64,000 nucleotides of DNA from DASWID01 sp049682815 (GCA_049682815.1 JBAUII010000143.1:1-64000), one strand, 5' to 3'; shown: positions 35,903-45,765, numbered from the stretch's first letter. The notes: generated by a model from the sequence alone, not told the origin. Program-made: numbers and translations.

Positions 35903-36970
35903 CTATGAAGTCGGATCTTCAAGTATCATATAAACAACGTCACTACCACTGTAAAAGGGCTGATAATAGGCGTTGGCGTATAAATAGTATTTCCGTCCAC
36001 CTACGTTCTGTTCCATCGCGCCTTCCGGGAGTTGCGTGATCATTGCACCCACAGGCGGATCAACAACCTGCCACCCGTTCCCAACTTGTTCATAATATAT
36101 ACCTCCGCAGTCTGAATATATTGAAGAGCCAACCGTGGTTGTTGAGCACGAGGGTGGTAAAGCTGCGACGGTTGCGCCACTGGGTGGTGGCACAACAACA
36201 TATTCCGAGCCTTCGGGTGAATAGTAAATCCCATCCGAATAGTAATATTCATCACCCTCGACTATAACTGTCTCAGAGTTATCCGGTATTGATGTAATCA
36301 GTGCCCCTATCGCCAAACCAGTTCCAAAGGCCAGAAACCCGTAATAGCCACTCCAACCCCCATACCAGTAATTCCAGTTATCGTAATGATTGTGATAATA
36401 ATTATATCTACCACTCCAGCGATCATCAGCAAAGTCTATTCTGTTTTCCTGACGTTTGGTCCTCTCTTCCTGCCGTATCTGGGTTCGGTCAGTCCGACCT
36501 TCCTGTCGTTCTGAAACAATGTCTTGGCGATTTCCGGATCGCTCAGATCTAGTGTCCTGTCTCTGGCTGGATATATCTTGACGACCGGTCTGCCGGTCTG
36601 ATCTCACATCCTGTCTCTGTCCAGATCTTTCTCTAGCTGTGGTCTGTCTTTGTGAAGCGGATTGTTGTCGGGTTGTAGAACGCTGGCCATAACCTCCTTG
36701 CAAACCTCCTCCACTAAATTGTCTTGAACGACTACCCTGATAACTGGATCGTGATGACTGGAAACTTCCGCTTGAATGTCTTACGCTTCCATACCCTCCA
36801 CCACCAAAACTTCCACCTCCTCTTGAAACGCCCCCTCTTCCACCTCCGCCACGACCTCCTCCCCCGCCACGTGTCAGTGCGTCAATTGGGAGCAACAAAA
36901 GAAATAATAATATTGAGATTATCAGAAGTGTTAGATTGACTTTCGTTCTTGATCTTGGTTTATAATTCAT
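35903..36970 (-). CDS. DUF6515-type envelope protein with Gly-rich and Arg/Gln-rich regions
   Basis: The 355-residue protein has a signal or membrane helix (about 12-32) followed by a Gly/Arg-rich tract (33-70). A Gln/Arg/Ser/Asp repeat region of RQDxxSxRQ units (about 95-180) comes next, then a hydrophobic hinge (GFLAFGTGLAIGALITSI). The C-terminal part (about 235-355) holds two repeats of the form YYSDGIYYSPEGSEYVVVPPP and PPVGAMITQLPEGA, the DUF6515 signature. A cell-envelope structural role is plausible but unproven. It lies 26 bases after the DUF2092 gene on the same strand. Confidence 0.8.
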   Translation of the reverse strand: MNYKPRSRTKVNLTLLIISILLFLLLLPIDALTRGGGGGRGGGGRGGVSRGGGSFGGGGYGSVRHSSGSFQSSRSSYQGSRSRQFSGGGLQGGYGQRSTTRQQSASQRQTTARERSGQRQDVRSDRQTGRQDISSQRQDTRSERSGNRQDIVSERQEGRTDRTQIRQEERTKRQENRIDFADDRWSGRYNYYHNHYDNWNYWYGGWSGYYGFLAFGTGLAIGALITSIPDNSETVIVEGDEYYYSDGIYYSPEGSEYVVVPPPSGATVAALPPSCSTTTVGSSIYSDCGGIYYEQVGNGWQVVDPPVGAMITQLPEGAMEQNVGGRKYYLYANAYYQPFYSGSDVVYMILEDPTS

Positions 36971-36996
36971 TTTAATATACCCCTGGTCCAGAACTT

Positions 36997-37830
36997 TTAT
37001 TTTTTAGTTTGCTTTTTTATTTTCAAAAATTCTATTTTCTCTGCACCCTCGAGCGAACCGGCTTCGAATTTTGAATCAGGTTCCTTTATTCCAAAATTCC
37101 AGTCTGTAAGAACCGCCGTATACTGTGGTAAGCCGGGCACATCCTTGTAGGTGATCACGATCTTGCAAGGAACGGGTTCCCTGCCCTGGTTTACCCAGAG
37201 CTGCCAATCTAAATTATCTTGGACAAAAGCAAGGTGATTGCACTTCATACCACGTACATTGTGTAAACCGACGTAATAACCATCTTCAACATTCTCAATC
37301 AGATCTGAATACGGATCACTGAATACAAAATCTGCAAGGGGTAGGGAAAATCCATAATCTTCCATCAAATGGTCAAGTGTGCTGTCAATATCGGCGGGAG
37401 CCTTTTCCTGGGCATATACATTTTTATCAACGTCAAGCAGCGTTATACCTTTTCCGTCATACCAGAACTTCTTCTCACCAATATCGCCTACGGTCTGGGC
37501 GTATATTTTATCAGGACGGTGTATAACGAAGCTATTGGTAGCGGAATACTGAATCTTTTCACCTGTGGGTTCAACTAGGTCAAAGGTGACATCGGCATTA
37601 ACGCTAAATTCTTTTTGATTTTTTAGGAAGTCCCCCATCCCTTTCAAAATTTTGTCAGCTTCTGGCTCGATGTTTCTTTCATTTAACGTTGTTTCTTGCC
37701 GTTCGCTAGCTTGATCGGTTTTTTCGGCAGCTTTGACAACAGAAGATGCAATCGTAGATGTAATCAGAAAAATCAATGAAAGAGTTATCAATTTGATACT
37801 GGGCTGAATTCTAAGATCTGGTGTTAACAC
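36997..37830 (-). CDS. DUF2092 family exported protein (LolA-like fold)
   Basis: The 277-residue protein has a signal peptide (about 11-34) and a mature domain with KILKGMGDFLKNQKEFSVNA, HRPDKIYA, FWYDGKGITLLD and GLHNVRGMKCNHLAF, all typical of DUF2092. This family is related in fold to the lipoprotein carriers LolA/LolB. The GTG start at 37830 has GGGG eight bases upstream; no ATG fits. It heads a two-gene unit with the DUF6515 protein. Confidence 0.85.
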   Translation of the reverse strand: MLTPDLRIQPSIKLITLSLIFLITSTIASSVVKAAEKTDQASERQETTLNERNIEPEADKILKGMGDFLKNQKEFSVNADVTFDLVEPTGEKIQYSATNSFVIHRPDKIYAQTVGDIGEKKFWYDGKGITLLDVDKNVYAQEKAPADIDSTLDHLMEDYGFSLPLADFVFSDPYSDLIENVEDGYYVGLHNVRGMKCNHLAFVQDNLDWQLWVNQGREPVPCKIVITYKDVPGLPQYTAVLTDWNFGIKEPDSKFEAGSLEGAEKIEFLKIKKQTKK

Positions 37831-37978
37831 TCAACATACCCCTTTTTCAGTCTACCATACCTATGTACCTAAAAAGTGCCATTTTGTCTACTCAGAAAGA
37901 GAGGCAATTTTTATCATTTTATTATCGGATAGAATCGTGGCCAATATACACTCTTTTCTGATGTAAACACAAAAACAA

Positions 37979-38009
37979 GACCTCCGGAGGTCACCACCTC
38001 CCGGAGGTC
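37979..38009 (-). terminator. Long-stem hairpin
   Basis: GACCTCCGG (37979-37987) pairs with CCGGAGGTC (38001-38009), and the inner bases AGGT/ACCT extend the stem with one bulge. On the minus strand it is followed by a T-rich run, so it could terminate leftward transcription or protect the DUF2092 mRNA leader. It resembles the hairpin at 34521-34550 in sequence. Confidence 0.55.
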
Positions 38010-38334
38010 CATACTATTTGATGTTTTCTATCCGTCGATAGTAAATTCATTCTTAATTTGTCCTTAAATATCAGAAAAATCTTTTAACTTTTATTCCGGC
38101 GACTGGGGAAAAGGCTTTTAATGTCGCCACAGCATTTACTTCAATTTTGTGATTTCTACGCAAAAATCTTTTAACGCATTACGGTTTAATGAGTTGAACA
38201 CTACGTATCGTAGGAGTAAGATTTGTCATTTTAGATAATAGAAAGAGACAGTTATGTAAGAATTGATATACCATTGGAGTATGAAGTGAAGCAAATTATG
38301 ACTACTTAACACGCTTTGGAATCAGACAAATTTA

Positions 38335-39374
38335 TTGGCAGTGTTTTTATCTCTCGGGCTATTAGTTCTCGTAATCTTTCTAATCATTGTCGGGCAGTCG
38401 ATATTGATGCCCCTGGCAACTGCCATATTCATTTGGTATTTGATCAACGCATTCGCCGGAGCCATTCAGCAATTGACCATACTGGGGTGGCACCCGCCCC
38501 GACTACTGAGCTTCATAACCGCATTTGTAGTTTTATTGTTATGTTTGGGCTTTATTGTAGAACTTCTTGCAAATAATTTGGCCCTTATTTCCGCCAAGTC
38601 CCCATTTTATCAAGATAGGTTTGAGGCGATACTAAGCAAATTCCGTGGGCATCTTCACATGAAGAAGATTCCAAGTGTTTTGAGCACCGATGACATGATG
38701 CGCTATGGGGCTGGCATGATTTCAACCGTAGGTTCGGAACTCACTGCAACAGCCGGAACAGCCATTGCGGTTATTTTGTACGTAGCCTTTTTGCTCGCGG
38801 AGTAGGGAAGTTTTTACAAAAAGTTATCAGCACTCATTTCAGACCCAGAAAAACAGTTAGCTACAAGTAAAACTCTCGATCGAGTGGCAACAAATATTCG
38901 CTCATTTATTTGGCTACAAACTCTTGCGAGTATCCTTGCAGGAATTGTTAGCTACGTTATTCTGAGAACTGTAGGAGTCGAGTTTGCTTCTTTCTGGGCT
39001 GTCACGATTTTCTTTTTGAATTATATACCTTACATTGGAGCTATCATAGGTACTGTATTTCCGACGGCATTAGCACTAATTCAATTCGGATCTTTGATAC
39101 CTTTTATCATCGTAGGCGGTAGCATGGCTGCCGTTCATTTCTTTATAGGAAGCATTCTCGAACCCTGGATGTATGGAAGATCGCTCTCAAGCTAAGCCCC
39201 CTCATCATACTCATCACTATAGCCCTTTGGGAAAGTATATGGGGCATAATAGGCATGATTCTCAGCGTGCCAATCATGGTTATCATAATGATCATCTGTG
39301 AAGCATTTCCAAAAACACGTCCGATTGCGATAATACTATCAGCTGACGGGGAAATTGAGTCATTGGATGAATAG
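38335..39374 (+). pseudogene. Broken AI-2E family permease
   Basis: This is a second AI-2E family gene. The first reading segment (38335-38805) gives the N-terminal helices and soluble domain, then stops at TAG (38803-38805) in the middle of VAFLLAE/GSFYKKL. The same frame continues to 39195 with the conserved NYIPYIGAIIGTVFPTALAL. At EPWMYGRSLS a one-base shift is needed to continue into LSPLIILITIALWESIWGII, ending at TAG 39374. The amino terminus is also unclear: an ATG at 38298 is followed at once by a stop in another frame. One nonsense and at least one frameshift make it a pseudogene unless the assembly is at fault. Confidence 0.85.
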
Positions 39375-39389
39375 GGGGAGCAGACATCC

Positions 39390-40103
39390 CTATTTATCAG
39401 ACCGTTTTTCATATGAATGTGAGATATACATGGCAACCAGACGGGCAACTATTATCGCTAAATATACCTGCCCGGAAACTGCCTCCAGAAACGCGAGGTT
39501 CCTGGATGTCTGAATTATAGGTGTGATATCACCGTATCCAAGAGTCGTCAATGTTACAAAACTGTAATAAAGAAAATCAGGCCAATCTAAAAAATTGTTA
39601 ACACGATTTTCTGAAACAAATGAAAATGCACCAGGGAATACAGCCTCTGCCAAAACGCAAAAGAAGCTCCATGTGATTCCGAGCAGGATGTAAACACATA
39701 TCGCTCCATAGAGTGTATCTGCGGTAACCCTCTGGTCTTTTAGTACATAGGATAATGTGACAACCGTGACGTATACAAAAAATACAGACCCAAATAATGC
39801 TTCATAAAATTCCGGGTGCAATCTGCCAGAAAGGGTAGTAGCAATGCTTACAACAATCCACGGTGCGCCAAACAAGCACGAAATCAAAAAATGCTTCCTA
39901 TCCTTACTTATCGAGTTTATGCTGCTGATCAATACAAAGACAATTAGGATTGATAATACTACTTGTCCAAAGATGCCGACTTTTAATAACGGAGCAATGA
40001 TTATTAACAGAGTTATCGAAATCAAGAAATATAAGAATCTGTTTCGTTTTCTAAATTCAAATAGCGAAGAACCTCCTTTTCTTTCGCTAAAGGTATTGTC
40101 CAT
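39390..40103 (-). CDS. Potassium channel family protein
   Basis: The 237-residue membrane protein ends with an ion-channel module: outer helix, pore with FVTLTTLGYGDITP (selectivity filter TLGYGD at about residues 188-193), and inner helix. Four more hydrophobic segments precede it (about 27-165), without the charged S4 of voltage-gated channels. No RCK domain follows. GGGAGG precedes the ATG. It is intact although it sits between broken genes. Confidence 0.88.
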   Translation of the reverse strand: MDNTFSERKGGSSLFEFRKRNRFLYFLISITLLIIIAPLLKVGIFGQVVLSILIVFVLISSINSISKDRKHFLISCLFGAPWIVVSIATTLSGRLHPEFYEALFGSVFFVYVTVVTLSYVLKDQRVTADTLYGAICVYILLGITWSFFCVLAEAVFPGAFSFVSENRVNNFLDWPDFLYYSFVTLTTLGYGDITPIIQTSRNLAFLEAVSGQVYLAIIVARLVAMYISHSYEKRSDK

Positions 40104-40387
40104 TTTAATCCTCCCAAAACTCGTTTCTTATTCTATGCATAATACCAAATTAATCTAAAATAAATTTGTAGTAATTTCATAAAAAGACACAGGGAATTAG
40201 AACTATTCCACCGAAGATCAGAAAAATCAAGAATAAAACGTTACTATTGAATTCTAGTCCTAAATACAAAATTAAGCGTCCATTGTTAGGTTAATGGCCA
40301 GCCCTTAATTTAAAGACTTTATGAACGTTGAATCAAAACAGATACTGTTATATACTGATCTAAGATTTAAGACTTAACGGAGGAAAT

Positions 40388-40645
40388 ATGGGAATCATTT
40401 CATGGATTATATTGGGATTAGTGGTTGGAGCCTTAGCGAAGTGGATTATGCCGGGTGAGGACCCCGGTGGGATCATAATCACAATAGCCATCGGCATTGT
40501 TGGGGCATTGCTAGGAGGCTTCTTGAGCTCTCTTCTCGGCTTAGGCACTGTAACGGGATTAAACCTTTGGAGCATAATTGTAGCGCTTGTTGGCGCTCTA
40601 ATCTTGTTATGGCTCTACCGCATGGTCAAGGGAAAAGCTGGGTAA
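40388..40645 (+). CDS. GlsB/YeaQ/YmgE-family stress membrane protein
   Basis: The 85-residue protein has three membrane helices and the family pattern: IISWIILGLVVGALAKWIMPG at the start, a Gly-rich second helix (GIVGALLGGFL), then the last helix ending in Leu/Tyr/Arg. The family (transglycosylase-associated) is induced in stationary and acid stress; no enzymatic role is proven. GGAGG lies just before the ATG. Confidence 0.92.
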   Translation: MGIISWIILGLVVGALAKWIMPGEDPGGIIITIAIGIVGALLGGFLSSLLGLGTVTGLNLWSIIVALVGALILLWLYRMVKGKAG

Positions 40646-40762
40646 ACTGCGAGCTTGAATCTTTGAGTAAGAATCCATTCTAATAAGATTGCCTTTAGCC
40701 CCTAGTCTTATACCAAAATCGGAGGGATATATTACATCAAATCTTATAGGAAGGTTGTAAGT

Positions 40763-41389
40763 ATGAATAAATATATAGTCGAATTCATTGGAACATTTTT
40801 CCTTGTGCTCACTGTCGGTATGGCCGTAATTGAACCTGGCGCAGGAATTTTAGCACCACTTGCAATAGGTTCTGCACTCATGGTTATGGTGTATGCAGGC
40901 GGACACATATCGGGTGCGCGTTATAACCCTGCTGTAACATTAGCAGTATGGATGCGTGGCAGATGCTCAACCAAAGATATGCCGATATACATGATAGCCC
41001 AGGTATTAGGAGGAGCTATAGCAGCATTTATAGTGCTTTTTTTATAAACCGGTAGCACGATTGAAGCCTCGACACCAGATCCACTCCCAGCTCTTATAGC
41101 TGAGTTGCTATTTACAATCGCATTGTGTTATGTGGTGCTGAATTCGGCTACTTCAAAAAATACAGAAGGTAACTCCTTCTATGGTCTTGCAATAGGTTTT
41201 ACTGTTACAGTTGGAGCCTATTCAGTGGGTGCGATTTCCGGAGCTGCGTTTAATCCAGCAGTTGCTGTAGGAGTCACAATAATGGGATTGTCAGTCGTGA
41301 AAAACATATGGATCTTTCTAGTTGCCAATTTCATAGGTGGCGCTATAGCTGCTGCCGTCTTCATGTGGCTTAATCCGGATGATAAATAG
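40763..41389 (+). pseudogene. MIP-family aquaporin interrupted by an in-frame TAA
   Basis: The sequence encodes a full aquaporin with both pore motifs, GARYNPAVTLA in the first half and GAAFNPAVAVG in the second. It is cut by TAA at 41045-41047 after AAFIVLFL. Reading continues in the same frame without other faults (TGSTIEASTPDPLPALIAELLFT) to 41389. Aquaporin Z-like proteins pass water, and the family is about 230 residues long, matching the joined length of 208 plus the stop codon. One nonsense change is enough to explain it; a sequencing error is the alternative. Confidence 0.85.
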
Positions 41390-41427
41390 AGAAATAAATT
41401 TAATTAAAAAAAGGTCCCCATAGCAAC

Positions 41428-41558
41428 GAGGCTGTCCGAAAAATGCAAAAATCGGTATTCTTAGAGGGGCCAAAAAACCCCTCCCAGGTTGCCGATTGTC
41501 GATCCTGGAGCATTCTGAGAGGTCAAATTTTGACCATCCATAATTGTCGGACAGACTC
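41428..41558. mobile_element. MITE-like element with terminal inverted repeats
   Basis: The 131-bp stretch starts GAGGCTGTCCGA (41428-41439) and ends TCGGACAGACTC (41547-41558). The ends are inverted repeats matching at 11 of 12 positions and resemble termini of several IS families. Inside are a GGGG/CCCC hairpin (about 41465-41482), an AATCGG/CCGATT pair, and a perfect palindrome GGTCAAATTTTGACC (41521-41535). There is no transposase. No clear target-site duplication is visible. It lies between two broken genes. Confidence 0.6.
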
Positions 41559-41880
41559 TAAGCTACCGGGAATTATCAAGTTAGACCCATATAGCTTCTT
41601 ACCTTTCCCCTCGATTACTGCGGGTTGAAAAAGACACGGTACTATTTAATGACATAGTATTTCCCTCAAATTAATTGTGGAACACTAAAGACACGAAGCA
41701 ATATATAGGAGAAGATTAGTCCACGATTTTAAGCATTTGCGAAACATTACACCAAATAGGTTGTGCGTTGTCACTATTTAGTAAAAGATTAACCTTTGCC
41801 TTTTTAAAACTATTTTTTTCAAATCCAAGGCTTTATGTATACTCTAATGTTTTTTGTTCCGTTTGGGAGGATAGCATAAG

Positions 41881-44295
41881 ATGAGATGGGTAAAGCACGA
41901 TATCACAAACAAATTACTACTTATGTTATTTATATTAATAACAATACCGATAAAAACTTATGCCCTACCAATAAAGCGAATTGGCATTGTCTTTGATGGC
42001 TCCTCTGACCTTAATCAAAGGGCTCTGAGTATCTACAAGAAGGAAATTATTGCGGTTACGGAAGGAGAATTCGACGTTCAATTTCCCACCGATAAGATAA
42101 TTCAGGCTGACTGGACTACTGCGAGCGTTAGATCGGCAATTGACAGATTGCTCTCCGACCCTGGTGTAGATATCCTCATAACACTTGGAATCATTGGTTC
42201 AACAGAGGTATCTAAACGAAGGAACTTAAATAAACCGGTGATAGCACCGTGGATTATCGATAGAGAGTTGTTAGGGCTCCCCATCAATGAAAAGGGAGCG
42301 AGCGGCATCAGGAATCTATACTACCTTGAGAGACCGATTACACTAAGTAGAGATATTCAGGTTTTCAGAGAGATACTACCATTTAACAGACTGGCACTCC
42401 TCTATATGCCGATCGTTACCGAGCTCGCCCCTGACGTTGAAGACGTGGTACAAAGCATTGCCGAAGTGCGAGGTATCTCGATAGTAACGATTCCAGCGAG
42501 CACGTCGATACAAAACACATTAGCCGCTATACCCTAAGATACAGAGGCAGTTTTTGTCACGCCCCTTCTACAATACACACGAGATGAATTGGATCATCTA
42601 TTTGACGGCCTGATTGAAAGGAAACTTCCGAGTTTTTCAATGCTAGGCAGAAATGAAGTTGAACGAGGCGTTCTGGCAGGTCTTACACCCGCTCAAAACC
42701 TAAGCCGTGAAGCAAGAAGAGTGGCGTTGACAATTCTAAGTATATTGCTCGGTGAAGATGCCGGTTCTCTCCCAGTTGAATTCCCCATTCAAGAGGAGCT
42801 CACGATTAATATGGCTACCGCTCGTGCTATTGGATTCTCACCGAAATGGGACATGTTAACAGAAGCGAATCTCATCCAGGAAGAACCGGAGGTATCCGAA
42901 AGAAAATTGACACTGGAGGAAGCCGTTGATGAATCCGTTAACGTGAATCTTGATCTTTTATCAATCGATAGCTTTGTTGCAGCCGGAGCACAGGACACAT
43001 GGTTAGCTATCGCACAACTTCTGCCTCAGGGACAGATATCACTTGACAATACCTATATTGATAAGGACAGGGCGCAAGCAAGTTTAGGAATCATACCGCA
43101 GCGGTCGCTAAGTGGATCAGCCAGTGTAAGTCAGCTGATCTTCGATGAGCCGACCTGGGCAAATGTGAGCGTCCAAAAATATCTTCAAAGGGCTCGTGAA
43201 TTGAGCCGTGATCAGATCAGGCTGGATGTAATAGCAGCAACCTCAATCGCATACTTAAACGTCCTAAGAGCAAAGACATTCAAAAGAATAAGAAAGGACA
43301 ATCTTAATCTTTCAAAATCCAATCTTGAAATTGCCAGAAATAGACGTGACATAGGCGTTGCAAGCCCCGCAGAGGTTTTTCGCTGGGAGAGCGAAATATC
43401 TCTTGACCGTATCGATGTTGTCGATGCGGTAGCACAAAACCAGAATGCGAAGATCCTGGTAAACCGGTTATTAAAGCGCCGTCAAGGGGAAGACTTTGAA
43501 ACGGTAGAGGTTGGAGTGGAAGACCCTTCTCTAATAGTAAGCGATCCGAGACTCTATCCTTATATCGATAATCCAATGAGCTTTAACAGTTTCGTTGACT
43601 TCATGGTTAATGAAGGTCTAAAGCAGTCTCCCGAAATTCGGAACATTGACTCTCAGATGGCGGCCCAAGATCGAATCTTGAGGTCGACAAAACGAGCTTT
43701 CTGGCTCCCCTCCTTTTCATTTCTGGGAGAAATAACACAGATCTTTGCCGATGGAGGAGCTGGTTCAGACGTGACTATACCGAAGGATTTACCTTTAAAA
43801 TTGGAAAGCGTAGATGATACCCAATGGACTATTTTGCTTCAGGCAAGGTTCCCTCTCTTCCGAGGTGGAGCTAAAATCGCAGATTATAAGCAAGCCAGAG
43901 AGACGTTATCTCAACTTCGATTTGAACGCGACTCCACAGCGGAAAAGGTTGAAGAGAATATACGATCCGCTCTAAACAATACCGGAGCCTCATTCCCGAG
44001 CATAGGCTTTGCCCGAGATGCGGCAGAAGCTGCCCGAAAAAACCTGGATTTGGTTAGAGATTCTTATTCCAGGGGCGTCGTGTCAATACTCGACCTTCTT
44101 GACGCACAAAACGCTTCATTAACGGCAGATCTAAATGCTGCGACTGCTGTATACGATTTCCTTATTGATTTAATGAACGTACAGCGTGCCTCCGGCAAAT
44201 TCGATTTCTTTACAAGTCAGGAGGAAAGAGAGGAGTGGTTCAAAAGATTGGAGGAGTTTTTCACCGCAAAAGACATGATACAGCCAATACAATAG
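41881..44295 (+). pseudogene. Substrate-binding/TolC outer-membrane efflux fusion, interrupted by TAA
   Basis: In one frame this encodes about 800 residues with a single internal stop, TAA at 42535-42537. The first part (218 residues) has a signal peptide and an ABC substrate-binding-like Rossmann domain (RIGIVFDGSS; VDILITLGIIGS). After the stop the frame continues DTEAVFVTPLLQYTRDELDH and then a TolC/OEP beta-barrel and coiled-coil domain (about 42900-44295), with EARRVALTILSILLGED before it and NLDLVRDSYSRGVVSILDLLDAQN near the end. Fusion of these two domains in one outer-membrane efflux protein is known from other bacteria. The stop lies inside the substrate-binding-like part. Confidence 0.8.
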
Positions 44296-44356
44296 TTACT
44301 TATACTTACATTCGGATCCCGGCATGATGAGATGGAATTAGACAACGGTCCAGGGC

Positions 44357-44497
44357 ATGATCCCTACTGTACCTGATGCTTTCTTTGTCTCTATGGCTGT
44401 GACGATCATGTTCGGATTGTTTTTTGCCACCTTACTCACCCTGATATTTGTACCCGTACTATACACTGTCTTTTTCGGAATCCCCTCTTCCACCTGA
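44357..44497 (+). pseudogene. C-terminal remnant of an RND efflux pump
   Basis: An open stretch of 46 codons translates to the last helix of an AcrB/MdtB-type RND transporter: VSMAVTIMFGLFFATLLTL followed by IFVPVLYTVFF, ending in TGA at 44495. Nothing of the remaining roughly 1000 residues, nor a membrane-fusion protein, is present. With the broken TolC gene just upstream it marks a former efflux operon reduced by deletion. Confidence 0.72.
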
Positions 44498-44585
44498 AAA
44501 TATTCTGAATCAAGAATCCATGAATAAAGACTTCTCTATTTGGGAGGGATTTTAAATAGAGCATTTATTGTTTATATTATTAACT

Positions 44586-45149
44586 ATGGTACGACTAGGG
44601 ATGATAAAGTCATTCTTACCAAGTCTTCTTATAATCGCGGGGTTATATTTTTCGCTCTCAGGCGACGTGTTGTCACAATCGACGGGGGGCGCACCAGATG
44701 GTGGCTCTGCGGGAAACCAGCCACCTACAGGTGGTTCGCAACAGCCCACGGTCAACCAGGGAGAATCGGAGCCGCCCTGGTATTACTACTGGCCTGATGA
44801 AAACCTGAATCCGTTTGGAATGTCCACACTTGGAAATGAAGGAGGGGGTTCAACATTTGGAAAGAGCAAGGAGAGGCCTAGCAATCTTCAAGTGAATCCC
44901 CCTATGCAGGAACAAATGCAGAACCAAGAGAATGTCGATGATGAAACGAATAATGTCCCCCTTGAAGATACGCTTAGCTCTGAAGAATCTACTTCGGTTG
45001 GCTCCCCTTCAGCCCCAGCTAATAAACGGCCTATGTACAAGTGGGTGGACGACGACGGTGTAATACAGGTAACAAACGACCTCGGCTCCATCCCACCCAA
45101 GTATTTAGATAAGATTACTATCGATAACGAGCAAGGCCGGATCGAATAA
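44586..45149 (+). CDS. Exported DUF4124-domain protein
   Basis: The protein of about 187 residues has an N-terminal hydrophobic signal (about 8-28 from this start) and a long Gly/Pro/Gln/Asn-rich linker. The C-terminal DUF4124-like module MYKWVDDDGVIQVTNDLGSIP (near the last 40 residues) is a short beta motif common in periplasmic proteins. An ATG at 44601 and a TTG at 44568 are other starts; none has a clear ribosome site. The role is unknown. Confidence 0.72.
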   Translation: MVRLGMIKSFLPSLLIIAGLYFSLSGDVLSQSTGGAPDGGSAGNQPPTGGSQQPTVNQGESEPPWYYYWPDENLNPFGMSTLGNEGGGSTFGKSKERPSNLQVNPPMQEQMQNQENVDDETNNVPLEDTLSSEESTSVGSPSAPANKRPMYKWVDDDGVIQVTNDLGSIPPKYLDKITIDNEQGRIE

Positions 45150-45336
45150 TAAATTCTAAACCTGACTCATTCAGATTCGATTTTCCTAGATTTACGCGAC
45201 CGACCTAAACCAGAACCTCTCATAATTTGAGTACCGGCAAACCCGCTATTTTTAATGTGGACACTTCTAAAAACTTCAATTATCATTTTAACCCTAAAAC
45301 AAATTAATTATCCAAACAATACGCAGGAGGGGAAAA

Positions 45337-45765
45337 ATGATTCTAAGGTACGCATTATTTTTTACATTGTTGACAATCTTCACACTGACTCTCACCCGGA
45401 GTCGAGTGACTGCTCAGGATCCTCTACAAGTTTCACCAGATGTCTATAAACTAATCCTTGATAACGATCAAGTCCGGGTGCTTGAATATCAATCTAAGCC
45501 AGGGCAAATAGATGGAATGCATTCCCACCCTAATCGGTTGGTATATACCTTTACACCTGTAAAGCTAAAGGCCGTGGCTCCCGACGGTACCGTTACCGAT
45601 GTCGATGCGGAGGCTGGAGAGACCTTTTGGCTTGGCCCCGTGACAAACTCGATTCAGAATGTTGGAAAGTCTGACGCAAGGATTTTAATAGTAGAAATTA
45701 AGGAACAACAGAGACAGTCGACTATACCGCTAAAACAAACTGACCCATGGGGTTCACCCTGGTAA
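45337..45765 (+). CDS. Exported cupin-domain protein
   Basis: The 142-residue protein has a signal peptide (about 1-27, ending VTAQDP) and a small cupin. DGMHSHPNRLVYTFTP provides a His-x-His pair at about 57-59, and GETFWLGPVTNSIQNVG gives the second motif, in which the usual metal His is replaced by Asn-Ser. Metal binding may therefore be weak. GGAGGGG lies before the ATG. Substrate unknown. Confidence 0.85.
   Translation: MILRYALFFTLLTIFTLTLTRSRVTAQDPLQVSPDVYKLILDNDQVRVLEYQSKPGQIDGMHSHPNRLVYTFTPVKLKAVAPDGTVTDVDAEAGETFWLGPVTNSIQNVGKSDARILIVEIKEQQRQSTIPLKQTDPWGSPW

Noticed and set aside
41443..41628. 61-residue open frame
   Set aside because: It lies mostly within the MITE-like element and reads through its palindromes.
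38335..44295. Possible stop-codon reassignment or selenocysteine/pyrrolysine readthrough
   Set aside because: The internal stops are TAG once and TAA twice, none is TGA, and all other genes end normally at TAA, TAG and TGA. Gene decay or sequence error is simpler.
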